Assembly: GCA_947175425.1 (NCBI GenBank)
Contig: CAMWMR010000003.1
Location: forward strand, 1 to 64,000
DNA length: 64,000 nucleotides
Direction of reading: 5' to 3'
Origin: an uncultured Porphyromonadaceae bacterium
Lineage (GTDB): Bacteria; Bacteroidota; Bacteroidia; Bacteroidales; Muribaculaceae
The translations under genes were made by a program, and so were the position numbers. Positions 26,533 to 33,422 of this stretch are shown one piece after another. Every line of letters begins with the position of its first letter. Within the stretch, counting starts at the first letter, position 1. The notes below the pieces were generated by a model. That model was not told the origin of the DNA and did no database searches. It saw only the letters and a list, made by a program, of their open reading frames with translations.

Positions 26533-27365
26533 ATGCCCCCGACAAGTTTATTGCCACAATAAAAAGCATTGTCAAACTTGCTTTACAATGGCGCCCGACA
26601 TCTATCCCGAGGAAAGACAGCAATTCCAACCGTATTGTAATAATGGCAAACGGCCCCTCGCTTACCACAACAATTCGTGAACATACGCGGCTTCTCACTA
26701 CCTGCGACACAATGGCGGTAAACTTTGCAGCTGTTGCTCCGGAGTTTCCGGAACTGCGACCTCGCTACTATGTGCTTGCCGACCCGCACTTTTTCAGCGG
26801 GAAACAGGAACCGAACCTGCTCAAGTTACAAGAAAAACTGCGAAATATCGACTGGGCAATGACTTTGCTCGTACCGGGCAAATACGTAAAGAAAGCCCGG
26901 GAATTATACGGGGACAAAATAAAGATTTGCGCTTTCAATGCCATAGGCGCCGAAGGCTTTGATGCTGTATGCCATTTTCTTTTCGACAAAAAAATGGCAA
27001 TGCCTCGCCCTCGCAACGTTCTAATCCCGTCCATTATGCTGGCTATGGCAATGGGTTACTCGGAAATAATACTTACCGGTGCCGACCATTCGTGGATGAA
27101 AACTTTAAACGTGAACGAACATAACGAAATAGTATCCATTCAACCGCATTTTTACAAAGACAACGAACAGGAACACGCCCGCGTACTCCACGAATACCGG
27201 GGGTATCATCTGTATCAAATTGTGGAAAGTTTTGCAGTAGCTTTTAAAAGCTATGTGGAAATACAGAACTATGCAGCCTCCCGAGGTGTTACAATTATCA
27301 ATGCTACTCCGGAGAGTTTCATCGATGCCTTCCCGCGCGCTAAAGCCGGAGAGCTGTACCGTTGA
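26529..27365 (+). CDS. MptE-like (DUF115-type) protein, possible glycosyltransferase
   Basis: A 278-residue soluble protein. IVIMANGPSL near residue 38 is a nucleotide-binding-type loop shared by DUF115/MptE-like proteins and GT42 sialyltransferases. RPRYYVLADPHFFSG near 80 and the helix SIMLAMAMGYSEIILTGADHSWM near 170 also match both groups. In glycan clusters such proteins are usually glycan-modifying enzymes rather than the archaeal pterin kinase. It overlaps the SDR-like gene by 4 bases. Donor and acceptor are unknown. Confidence 0.65.
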   Translation: MNAPDKFIATIKSIVKLALQWRPTSIPRKDSNSNRIVIMANGPSLTTTIREHTRLLTTCDTMAVNFAAVAPEFPELRPRYYVLADPHFFSGKQEPNLLKLQEKLRNIDWAMTLLVPGKYVKKARELYGDKIKICAFNAIGAEGFDAVCHFLFDKKMAMPRPRNVLIPSIMLAMAMGYSEIILTGADHSWMKTLNVNEHNEIVSIQPHFYKDNEQEHARVLHEYRGYHLYQIVESFAVAFKSYVEIQNYAASRGVTIINATPESFIDAFPRAKAGELYR

Positions 27366-27547
27366 TGAAGATTGCTTTTATTATATCCTTTTGTTTAACT
27401 GCCCTATCCCTTGCTCTGCTGGGGATGAGTCTTGTGGATATTCTCGAGCCGCCCAAATGCTTGCACGATATCCTCGGACCCGTGTGTGTGCTATCGCTCG
27501 CAGTTTGCGTAAAAACATATATACGGCTTAAAAAGAATACCAGATAA
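27365..27547 (+). CDS. Small two-helix membrane protein
   Basis: A 60-residue protein from the ATG at 27365, which overlaps the stop of the preceding gene by one base (TGATG). Two hydrophobic segments (about 3-22 and 36-50) are separated by LEPPKCLHD. No homologous family was recognised. The coupling to the MptE-like gene and the terminator directly after its stop support that it is a real last gene of the cluster. Confidence 0.55.
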   Translation: MKIAFIISFCLTALSLALLGMSLVDILEPPKCLHDILGPVCVLSLAVCVKTYIRLKKNTR

Positions 27548-27583
27548 AAAATTAGCCGCTCTTCACAGAGCGGCTAATTTTTT
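27546..27583. terminator. Strong bidirectional terminator of the glycan cluster
   Basis: TTAGCCGCTC and GAGCGGCTAA form the core of a 16-bp perfect stem, flanked by A-runs on one side and T-runs on the other, with a 6-base loop. It can end the plus-strand glycan cluster and also the candidate minus-strand RNA from 27695. Confidence 0.92.
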
Positions 27584-27690
27584 TCTAACAGTAAATACCT
27601 AAAACCATTAAAAAATCCTTTTTACTTGTTCGTTCGTATTACTTTATAATCCTAAAATACCTTGAATCTTAGACCGTAAAAATTATTTAC
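27550..27690 (-). ncRNA. Candidate small RNA downstream of the first DUF6377 gene
   Basis: On the minus strand TAACTTTG (27695-27702) with TTG 19 bases upstream (27722-27724) forms a good promoter. About 110 bases further is the terminator at 27546-27583. No gene lies between; the only reading frame is MVLGIYC (7 codons), preceded by AAAAGGA and ending at the terminator. The predicted transcript is about 140 bases. The first 45 bases resemble the segment after the orphan promoter at 31731-31764. Promoter and terminator are seen; expression is inferred. Confidence 0.4.
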
Positions 27691-27830
27691 ACCGCAAAGT
27701 TACACCATGTAGTCGCGTTTTCAAGTGTAATTAAAGCGAAATATAAATAAATACAAGATATATTTTAGTCTATCTTGCAGTATTTCTGCATATTAACATT
27801 ATATCATTGCACATGCAATATAAGTGTTTA

Positions 27831-29405
27831 TCACAGCTTATATGGCATATTTGCAAGTTCTGTCTCAAAAGTTTCACGATCTTTTGCACGCCCTTTCAAT
27901 CGATTGCGATAGGTGTATATGGTATTTACACTCAATCCCATGAGTTTTGACAGACGAGTGCTGTCGGTCAAGCCAATTCGCAAGAAGGCCGCTATACGCA
28001 TTTCAGGCGACATTCGCTCACCCGGCAAAAGAGTAAGCTCCTTATCCTTGCGAAGCAGATTGTTAAGTTCATCAACAAAAGACGGATAGTGCTCCAGAAA
28101 CAGAGAATCGAACACCTCAAAAAACTTTGTATTCAGTTGCTGTACGTACTTGCCGTCCACAATATCGGCATGCAAATCCTTGACTTGCCCGGTCTTAAGC
28201 TTTCGCGATACATAAAGATTCAGTTCACAAAGCTGTTCATTACTCAAGTACAACAACTCCATTATACCCGACATTCGGGAACGTTCTTTAATCCCGAAGT
28301 CCACTTCATTCTTGAGGGCTGCATTTTCATTTTCAAAAACCATTATGCGCTTTCGGCATTTTACAATATATATAACTGCAGTTACAAGTAACGTAAGCAT
28401 GGACAGGCCTGCTACCCATATCCAAATGCGACAGCGCTCCTGCGTGCGATATAAATAGTTCACATAGCGGGAACGGTCGAAACCTCGGAAAGGACAAACA
28501 ATCCCATCGTCCACACCCAACGCCATGGTTATTAATTCAATACCTGATTCCTGTTCACCTTCTTCACATAGTAATTCCCCGGCTTCAGCAAAAACTGAAG
28601 GGATAATACGCCCTTGATTAAGACGCATCAAAACGCGCTGGAGCACAAAATTTTCGTATTGCTGCCGATAATCGGGACGGCCGCGATAATATGCAGCCGC
28701 CGTCTCAAGAGCCGCATCATATAACTCGGGACGAGAGCGCAACTCCGGCATTACTTCAACAAATGTTGCAACCGCCATATTCAACTCTCCGGAAAGTATA
28801 TGTTGCTGTGCTTTAATATAATCGCGCACCGGCGAACCCGACGGATAATAGCTATATAAAGAATCAAGGCTCTCCCGTGTCTTTTTAAGGTATAAGGTCT
28901 TGAAATCTCCCTTTGGATAGTGCAGCTGTATATTATAGTATAGTTCAGCCGCATTAAGCCAATAAAACTTGCGCAGTTGAGGGTCCATCTCTTCAGGCTT
29001 GAATCGCTGAAAACCTTCAAGACCTTCAATTGCAACTCCACACAAAGGCATAGATGCATATATCTGCATGAGCAAGCGCTGCGCTGTGGTATCCTGTTTA
29101 ACATTGAGAGCATCCCGGTACGCCCGGAGCCAGTACATTATTGCTGTATCTGCGTTCTCCTTAAGATAACGTCGTCCCAACCGGTCGCCAAGCATAATAC
29201 GATTCTCTGCCACCGGATTATATCTGCGCAGATGTTCAAGACTATCAAGATTGGCATGACGCTCCGCAGCAATTTCGGAGAAATCATCAAGTGCTATCCG
29301 AACGGAATCGTAAAGCAGTTTGTTGGGACCGCTCAAGCCTGCCGATAATTTCGGCACGGGCAGGAATAATTGGAGAAAAATGATAGTTAAGATAATTTTT
29401 TGCAT
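27831..29405 (-). CDS. DUF6377 TPR/HTH membrane-anchored regulator, copy 1
   Basis: A 524-residue protein from the ATG at 29403-29405. This start is chosen because a perfect promoter lies just upstream and a signal-type segment (QKIILTIIFLQLFLPVPKLSAG) begins there. The periplasmic part (about 25-325) is helical and TPR-like, a transmembrane helix lies at about 330-352, a charged coiled region follows, and a C-terminal helix-turn-helix lies near 478-505 (RLSKLMGLSVNTIYTYRNRL). The arrangement suggests a one-piece membrane sensor whose cytosolic end could bind DNA. It has a clear paralogue at 31869-33422. Target genes unknown. Confidence 0.8.
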   Translation of the reverse strand: MQKIILTIIFLQLFLPVPKLSAGLSGPNKLLYDSVRIALDDFSEIAAERHANLDSLEHLRRYNPVAENRIMLGDRLGRRYLKENADTAIMYWLRAYRDALNVKQDTTAQRLLMQIYASMPLCGVAIEGLEGFQRFKPEEMDPQLRKFYWLNAAELYYNIQLHYPKGDFKTLYLKKTRESLDSLYSYYPSGSPVRDYIKAQQHILSGELNMAVATFVEVMPELRSRPELYDAALETAAAYYRGRPDYRQQYENFVLQRVLMRLNQGRIIPSVFAEAGELLCEEGEQESGIELITMALGVDDGIVCPFRGFDRSRYVNYLYRTQERCRIWIWVAGLSMLTLLVTAVIYIVKCRKRIMVFENENAALKNEVDFGIKERSRMSGIMELLYLSNEQLCELNLYVSRKLKTGQVKDLHADIVDGKYVQQLNTKFFEVFDSLFLEHYPSFVDELNNLLRKDKELTLLPGERMSPEMRIAAFLRIGLTDSTRLSKLMGLSVNTIYTYRNRLKGRAKDRETFETELANMPYKL

Positions 29406-29428
29406 AATTGAGACACATTTCACTGCTG

Positions 29429-29460
29429 CAAAGATAGCTGATATTGTCAATATAAGCAAA
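29429..29460 (-). promoter_or_regulatory. Consensus promoter of DUF6377 copy 1
   Basis: TTTG (29457-29460) and TATCTTTG (29429-29436) are separated by exactly 20 bases on the minus strand. The leader to the ATG is about 17 bases. Confidence 0.75.
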
Positions 29461-29587
29461 TATAATTTATATTTGTTCGCATACTTTTGTAATTTCTATA
29501 CCCTATGGTTCAATACTATAGCTTAAAACTATATTTATATATCTCGTATAATTGTTGTACTATGCCTCATAAATGAGATATAAACTG

Positions 29588-29595
29588 TAACTTTG
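29588..29595 (+). promoter_or_regulatory. Orphan plus-strand promoter -7 element (TAACTTTG)
   Basis: TAACTTTG matches the consensus exactly, but a TTG pair lies about 30 bases upstream rather than 20, so the -33 part is not convincing. No coding region follows on the plus strand before the terminator at 29692-29725. Confidence 0.4.
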
Positions 29596-29600
29596 CAATG

Positions 29601-29726
29601 AAGTTATAATGGTTAGTAAAATTTTTAATTGATTTCACGATTTCTAAGGAGATTGTTTTAAAGGTTTACCGGTTCTTCCAATGCCGGTCATACAAAAGGC
29701 CCCTTCGAGAGAAGAGGCCTTTTGTT
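29601..29726 (+). ncRNA. Candidate small RNA between DUF6377 copy 1 and the Crp-like gene
   Basis: This 341-base gap (29406-29746) has no gene. On the plus strand the TAACTTTG box at 29588 is followed by about 125 bases with only very short frames, a hairpin ACCGG/CCGGT (29668-29688) and then a strong terminator hairpin. The layout fits a structured small RNA. On the minus strand the same hairpin can end the Crp-like gene, so the terminator alone is not evidence. The rest of the gap (29461-29587) is very AT-rich with no other structure seen. Confidence 0.3.
29692..29725. terminator. Bidirectional intrinsic terminator
   Basis: ACAAAAGGCC and GGCCTTTTGT form a 10-bp perfect outer stem, with an inner CTTC/GAAG stem and GAGA loop. 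It lies 22 bases past the stop of the Crp-like gene. Confidence 0.88.
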
Positions 29727-29746
29727 CATTTATTCTTTACTTGGAA

Positions 29747-30433
29747 CTATTCGTAATTCTTCATAAGCAAACGCAACATATCCTCTCTGGAATGTATATG
29801 TAGCTCCGTATTTGTATAATCCAACAATCCGCGGGCTTGCATATCCTGCAAGCCGGCGTCGAAAGTACTCCGCTGAACGCCGAAAAGCGAGCATAAATCG
29901 CGCTTGCGGCAAATCAACTTTATGTCGGTTCCCCCTCTTTGTGTCAGTGCGATTATCCAGAATGCTATGCGCTCGTCTATTTCGCCTGTTGTAAGCGACA
30001 GTATACCTTCGAGCGCCTTTTGGGCATTCATGGAAAGAGTATTCAGGTAATTAAACAGGAAAACCTCGTCGGAATACAAAATCTTTATATAATCGGACTT
30101 TGAAATCTGCAATACCGACGTCGACTCCAAAGCAGTAACCGAGCACGGATACTCGGTTGTGCGGCCAAATAGAAATTCGGGAGTAATTACAGCCGGAGCC
30201 GGAAGAGTCTGCCCCACCGAAAAACGCTCGTTATTGTTATATATCACAGAACGGACGCTGCCCGAAATAACGAATGTGAGATGTGTACATGGCTCATGAG
30301 GACGTATAATCGCGGCTCCTTTGGGAAACTTGAGAAAATGGAACTTCGCTTTTCCCACAACCTCGGCAAGACGTGTGTGCGTTACCCCTTTAAAAAGAGG
30401 AAGCTCCATTAGCATTTCGAACATGGTGGACAT
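29747..30433 (-). CDS. Crp/Fnr-family transcription regulator
   Basis: A 228-residue protein; the first Met or the one at residue 4 can be the start. The N-terminal cyclic-nucleotide-binding-type beta roll covers about 10-120 (LPLFKGVTHTRLAEVVGKAK, then FPKGAAIIRPHEPCTHLTFV). A long dimer helix follows, then a winged HTH at about 165-215 (RKRDLCSLFGVQRSTFDAGL). The canonical cAMP contact R-x-x-S is not evident and there is no Fnr cysteine cluster, so the ligand is unknown. It lies 62 bases after the BASS transporter gene, which it may regulate. Confidence 0.88.
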   Translation of the reverse strand: MSTMFEMLMELPLFKGVTHTRLAEVVGKAKFHFLKFPKGAAIIRPHEPCTHLTFVISGSVRSVIYNNNERFSVGQTLPAPAVITPEFLFGRTTEYPCSVTALESTSVLQISKSDYIKILYSDEVFLFNYLNTLSMNAQKALEGILSLTTGEIDERIAFWIIALTQRGGTDIKLICRKRDLCSLFGVQRSTFDAGLQDMQARGLLDYTNTELHIHSREDMLRLLMKNYE

Positions 30434-30495
30434 AATAAAATCCTTTCTATCCCTGCGCAGAAAAAATGCGGAAGGGGAAATTATACATTATAAAA

Positions 30496-31461
30496 TCAAC
30501 AAGTCCTGCTGCGGCTTTGTTCACATTTTCCGGAATTGGACGACCCGCGGTTTTCTCTGCGCATTTTAAGATACAATTGGTAAGAATTAATAGAGTTCTG
30601 CCATGCTATATATGCTGCCGGACCTATCGATGCAACAGGCGACAAATAATTGAGAGCCATCCATACGGCGAGTACTGTATTCTTTTGACCCAGCCCTTGC
30701 GCGGCGGAAACTGCATCGCCGTAGCGACGTCCTATACGCCGTCCTATATAAAACTGCGCAACACACACAAGGCCGGCACACACAGCCATTGCTATCATAA
30801 GCGGTATTGCCGATACCGGTTCATCAAGAACAAAGCTAACCGCACGTCCCACCACAAGAAAAAGCGAAACCGCCCACAAATAAAATGAAATTCCCTGTAC
30901 TCCCGCAACTGCGGCATGTGCACGCGGAGCAATGAAATACAGCAGCAATGCAGCTCCAAGAGGCAAACATATTAGCGGGGCTACGCGGGAGGCGATGAGG
31001 ACAAATTCGGTTGCCACGCTCATTTCGGCAGAAGCTCCGGCCCAAACGAACAGAACCGGCGCCAACAGAGCTGTTGCCATGTTGCTTACTATGGAATAGC
31101 TGGCCACCCTGCCTATATCGCCGCCAAGCATTCCGGTTACAACAGGAGCCGCCGTGGCAGTCGGGCATAAAACGCAAAGCATTACCGATTGCGCAAGGGG
31201 CAAACTAACCATACGCAAAGCTATGAAAATAATGACAGCTCCAACAAGCTGAACAGCGAGCAGTTTCCATATCACCGGCCCGAGACGAAATGATGATGGT
31301 TTCACCCTGCAAAACGTAATAAGCAACATTGTAAAGATTAAATACGGCACGAGCCACTGTATTTTTCCTATCGGCTCATGAAAAAGCACTCCGCCAATCA
31401 TGGCAACCGGAAGCATCCATGGTTTAAGCCTTGTGCGCAACGATACTTTGGAAGTATGCAT
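30496..31461 (-). CDS. BASS-family (bile acid:sodium symporter-like) transporter
   Basis: A 321-residue membrane protein with about nine to ten hydrophobic helices. CPTATAAPVVTGMLGGD near residue 110 corresponds to the conserved helix break of the BASS fold, and the later AQGLGQKNTVLAVWMALNYL near 260 is the second crossover signature. Substrates in this family range from bile acids to organic acids and pantothenate; in a gut bacterium bile acid handling is attractive but not shown. It is driven by its own consensus promoter and precedes the Crp-like gene. Confidence 0.82.
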   Translation of the reverse strand: MHTSKVSLRTRLKPWMLPVAMIGGVLFHEPIGKIQWLVPYLIFTMLLITFCRVKPSSFRLGPVIWKLLAVQLVGAVIIFIALRMVSLPLAQSVMLCVLCPTATAAPVVTGMLGGDIGRVASYSIVSNMATALLAPVLFVWAGASAEMSVATEFVLIASRVAPLICLPLGAALLLYFIAPRAHAAVAGVQGISFYLWAVSLFLVVGRAVSFVLDEPVSAIPLMIAMAVCAGLVCVAQFYIGRRIGRRYGDAVSAAQGLGQKNTVLAVWMALNYLSPVASIGPAAYIAWQNSINSYQLYLKMRRENRGSSNSGKCEQSRSRTC

Positions 31462-31483
31462 AATTCACTTGTTAATAAACGTG

Positions 31484-31515
31484 CAAAGTTACTAAACAAA
31501 TGACTAATAAACAAA
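31484..31515 (-). promoter_or_regulatory. Consensus promoter of the BASS transporter gene
   Basis: TTTG (31512-31515) and TAACTTTG (31484-31491) are 20 bases apart on the minus strand. The leader is about 15 bases. Confidence 0.78.
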
Positions 31516-31725
31516 ACAGGATATCTTCTCACGAGGATATCCTGCTGCGTTTTAAATAAATTAAAACAATTACATAACTAACATAAAACACATTTTTGCT
31601 TTTTGACAAAGTGGTGTCCGGAATACACCGAAGCCTTACTTTATCATTTTTTGTTGTAATAAGTTACATTAAGTACTAACAATCTATACTAACCCTAAAA
31701 CTGAATATAATCGTTGATTATTTTA
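31516..31725 (-). ncRNA. Candidate small RNA downstream of the second DUF6377 gene
   Basis: This gap (31462-31868, 407 bases) contains no gene. The orphan promoter at 31731-31764 and the terminator at 31517-31544 bound a stretch of about 200 bases, AT-rich with one stem-like part (GTGTATTCCGGACACC region, 31610-31630). The segment just after the promoter resembles that after the promoter at 27695-27724. Alternative: simply a secondary promoter for the BASS gene with partial readthrough. Confidence 0.3.
31517..31544 (-). terminator. Hairpin terminator directly upstream of the BASS promoter
   Basis: CAGGATATC and GATATCCTG form a perfect 9-bp stem with a 10-base loop. On the minus strand it is followed by TTTTGTTTATT. 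It would end transcripts from DUF6377 copy 2 or from the orphan promoter at 31731-31764. Confidence 0.7.
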
Positions 31726-31730
31726 CAATG

Positions 31731-31764
31731 CAAAATTAATGCTTAAACCACCGTTTTCGACAAA
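31731..31764 (-). promoter_or_regulatory. Orphan minus-strand promoter downstream of DUF6377 copy 2
   Basis: TTTG (31761-31764) and TAATTTTG (31731-31738) are separated by 22 bases. The TTTG is part of a further TATCTTTG box (31761-31768), so two overlapping start signals are possible. Confidence 0.45.
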
Positions 31765-31796
31765 GATACAAGCATTGTATAAACAAATCTAACTAT

Positions 31797-31819
31797 ATTC
31801 AGCATCTATCAAGCTGAAT
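31797..31819. repeat. Inverted repeat in the 3' flank of DUF6377 copy 2
   Basis: ATTCAGC and GCTGAAT form a 7-bp perfect inverted repeat with a 9-base loop. No T-run follows on the minus strand, so it is not a standard terminator. Confidence 0.5.
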
Positions 31820-31822
31820 GCA

Positions 31823-31838
31823 TGTGATTTATCTCACA
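31823..31838. promoter_or_regulatory. Crp-type palindrome TGTGA-N6-TCACA
   Basis: TGTGATTTATCTCACA carries both half sites of the classical Crp site with 6-base spacing. It lies 30 bases past the stop codon of DUF6377 copy 2, about 60 bases upstream of the orphan promoter at 31731-31764 (minus strand). A Crp/Fnr-family gene is 1.4 kb away. Bacteroidota regulators of this family need not use this site, so binding is speculative. Confidence 0.35.
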
Positions 31839-31868
31839 ATATGCTTCGCAAATATATAAATAAATATA

Positions 31869-33422
31869 CTACGATACCGACGGAATCATCATAACATCAC
31901 TCTCAAAAGTATCGCGATTTTTAGCGCGCGACTTCAATCGGTTACGGTAACTGTATATTGTATTTAACGAGTAATTCAATACTTGGGCAATGCGGGCGCT
32001 CTCCTCTATTCCGAGACGCATGAATGCAAGTATACGCAAATCGGTATTGAGCAGTTCGCCTTTGGCAAGCTCTATCCTGGCATCATCGCGCAGCAGCTCA
32101 TTTACATGGTCTACGAAATCGGGATAGATATGAAGGAAGGCGTTATCAAAAACATCGTAGAATTCTTTACTCTGTTCCTCCACAAATTTTCCCGACTTAA
32201 CCATACGATATAGTTCGTCATGCTGTCCGGCAGCAAGTTTACGGGCGGCAATCTTACAAAACTGGTTCAGTTTGTCCATATAAATGGAACATAGCTGCAG
32301 GAACTGGCTTATATACACTTCCTTCACCATGTTTGCTTGGCGCAAATTACTTTGTAGACGCCGCATTTTTTGCATTTCGTGCCTCAACACAAACAGTATT
32401 ACTATAAGCACTAACACCACAAAGCCCAGGGCAGCCATAATCCAATACAGCGTTATTCGGCCGGCATGAATCTGCTGCATGTGGGCTCGTTCGATAATGG
32501 GAAGAGTCCGGCTTGTTTCTATCATACGCAAAGGAGCGCCACACTCCACAGCATTAGCCATGGCATGTGAAAGATAGTTGTGAGAGCGCGGAATATCACC
32601 CGATGCATATTCCAATGCACCAAGTTCCTGCAAAGAAATAACCTCTCTGGTGGCCGAAAGAACATCGGCAATCGCAGAGAGGGCCAGATAGTAGGTATAT
32701 GCCTTGTCATCGTACTCCATTTTTGCAAGGTTCGACAGATGATGCGATGCCCTTGCACGCCATTTGCCTCCCGGCCCTTCGCGGTCGATAACTTCCTCAA
32801 GCAATACCTTTGCCCGAGGGATGCTGTTGGTCATGAAATAGTACTCTGCAAGATTGTACCTGTATTCTTCGGTATCTTTGGGATATAAGGAAAGCAGTTT
32901 CCGTTGGAACTCCAGCGACTGTTCTTCATATGGCTGTGTGAACTGGCGGTAATCGCGGGAAAAAGCAGCCATATAACTGTACATTTGCCGGCCGCTGTCG
33001 TAGTAACTGCATAGAAGTTCCTGAGGGATACTATCGGCCGGAATAGCATTGAACTGACTCTCCGCACGATCAAAAAAACCACTCAATGGCAAAAGAGATG
33101 CCTGTTTCCAGCGAAACGGCAGACCTTGCGAACCGGGGTAGGAATCGATTCCGAGCTGGAGATAACGTATTGCGGAATCGTTGTTAAATCCTATATAATT
33201 CTCGGCAATATCCATTACAAGATTTGCCGACGGTTGAATTGCCAGCAGTCCGCAAAGACTGTCGATACGTGACTGTCGTCCCTGAATGTAGCTGTTACGT
33301 TTATCCAAAACCTCGTCAAGTTGCCGCAGAGCACCCTCCACCATGGCATCGTCAACACTGGAGGCAATACTCGCAAAGGGCATTAGTACAAAGCCCACCA
33401 ACAACTTAAAAAGATTTTTCAT
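31869..33422 (-). CDS. DUF6377 TPR/HTH membrane-anchored regulator, copy 2
   Basis: A 517-residue paralogue of the protein at 27831-29405, with the same order: signal segment (FKLLVGFVLMPFASIASS), helical periplasmic TPR-like part, transmembrane helix at about 327-352 (LYWIMAALGFVVLVLIVILF), coiled region, and C-terminal HTH near 479-505 (RIAQVLNYSLNTIYSYRNRL). The C-terminal 30 residues are nearly identical to copy 1, while the sensor halves differ, so the two probably sense different things and may read similar DNA sites. Its ATG overlaps the mutL stop by 4 bases, so it is probably cotranslated with mutL. Confidence 0.8.
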   Translation of the reverse strand: MKNLFKLLVGFVLMPFASIASSVDDAMVEGALRQLDEVLDKRNSYIQGRQSRIDSLCGLLAIQPSANLVMDIAENYIGFNNDSAIRYLQLGIDSYPGSQGLPFRWKQASLLPLSGFFDRAESQFNAIPADSIPQELLCSYYDSGRQMYSYMAAFSRDYRQFTQPYEEQSLEFQRKLLSLYPKDTEEYRYNLAEYYFMTNSIPRAKVLLEEVIDREGPGGKWRARASHHLSNLAKMEYDDKAYTYYLALSAIADVLSATREVISLQELGALEYASGDIPRSHNYLSHAMANAVECGAPLRMIETSRTLPIIERAHMQQIHAGRITLYWIMAALGFVVLVLIVILFVLRHEMQKMRRLQSNLRQANMVKEVYISQFLQLCSIYMDKLNQFCKIAARKLAAGQHDELYRMVKSGKFVEEQSKEFYDVFDNAFLHIYPDFVDHVNELLRDDARIELAKGELLNTDLRILAFMRLGIEESARIAQVLNYSLNTIYSYRNRLKSRAKNRDTFESDVMMIPSVS

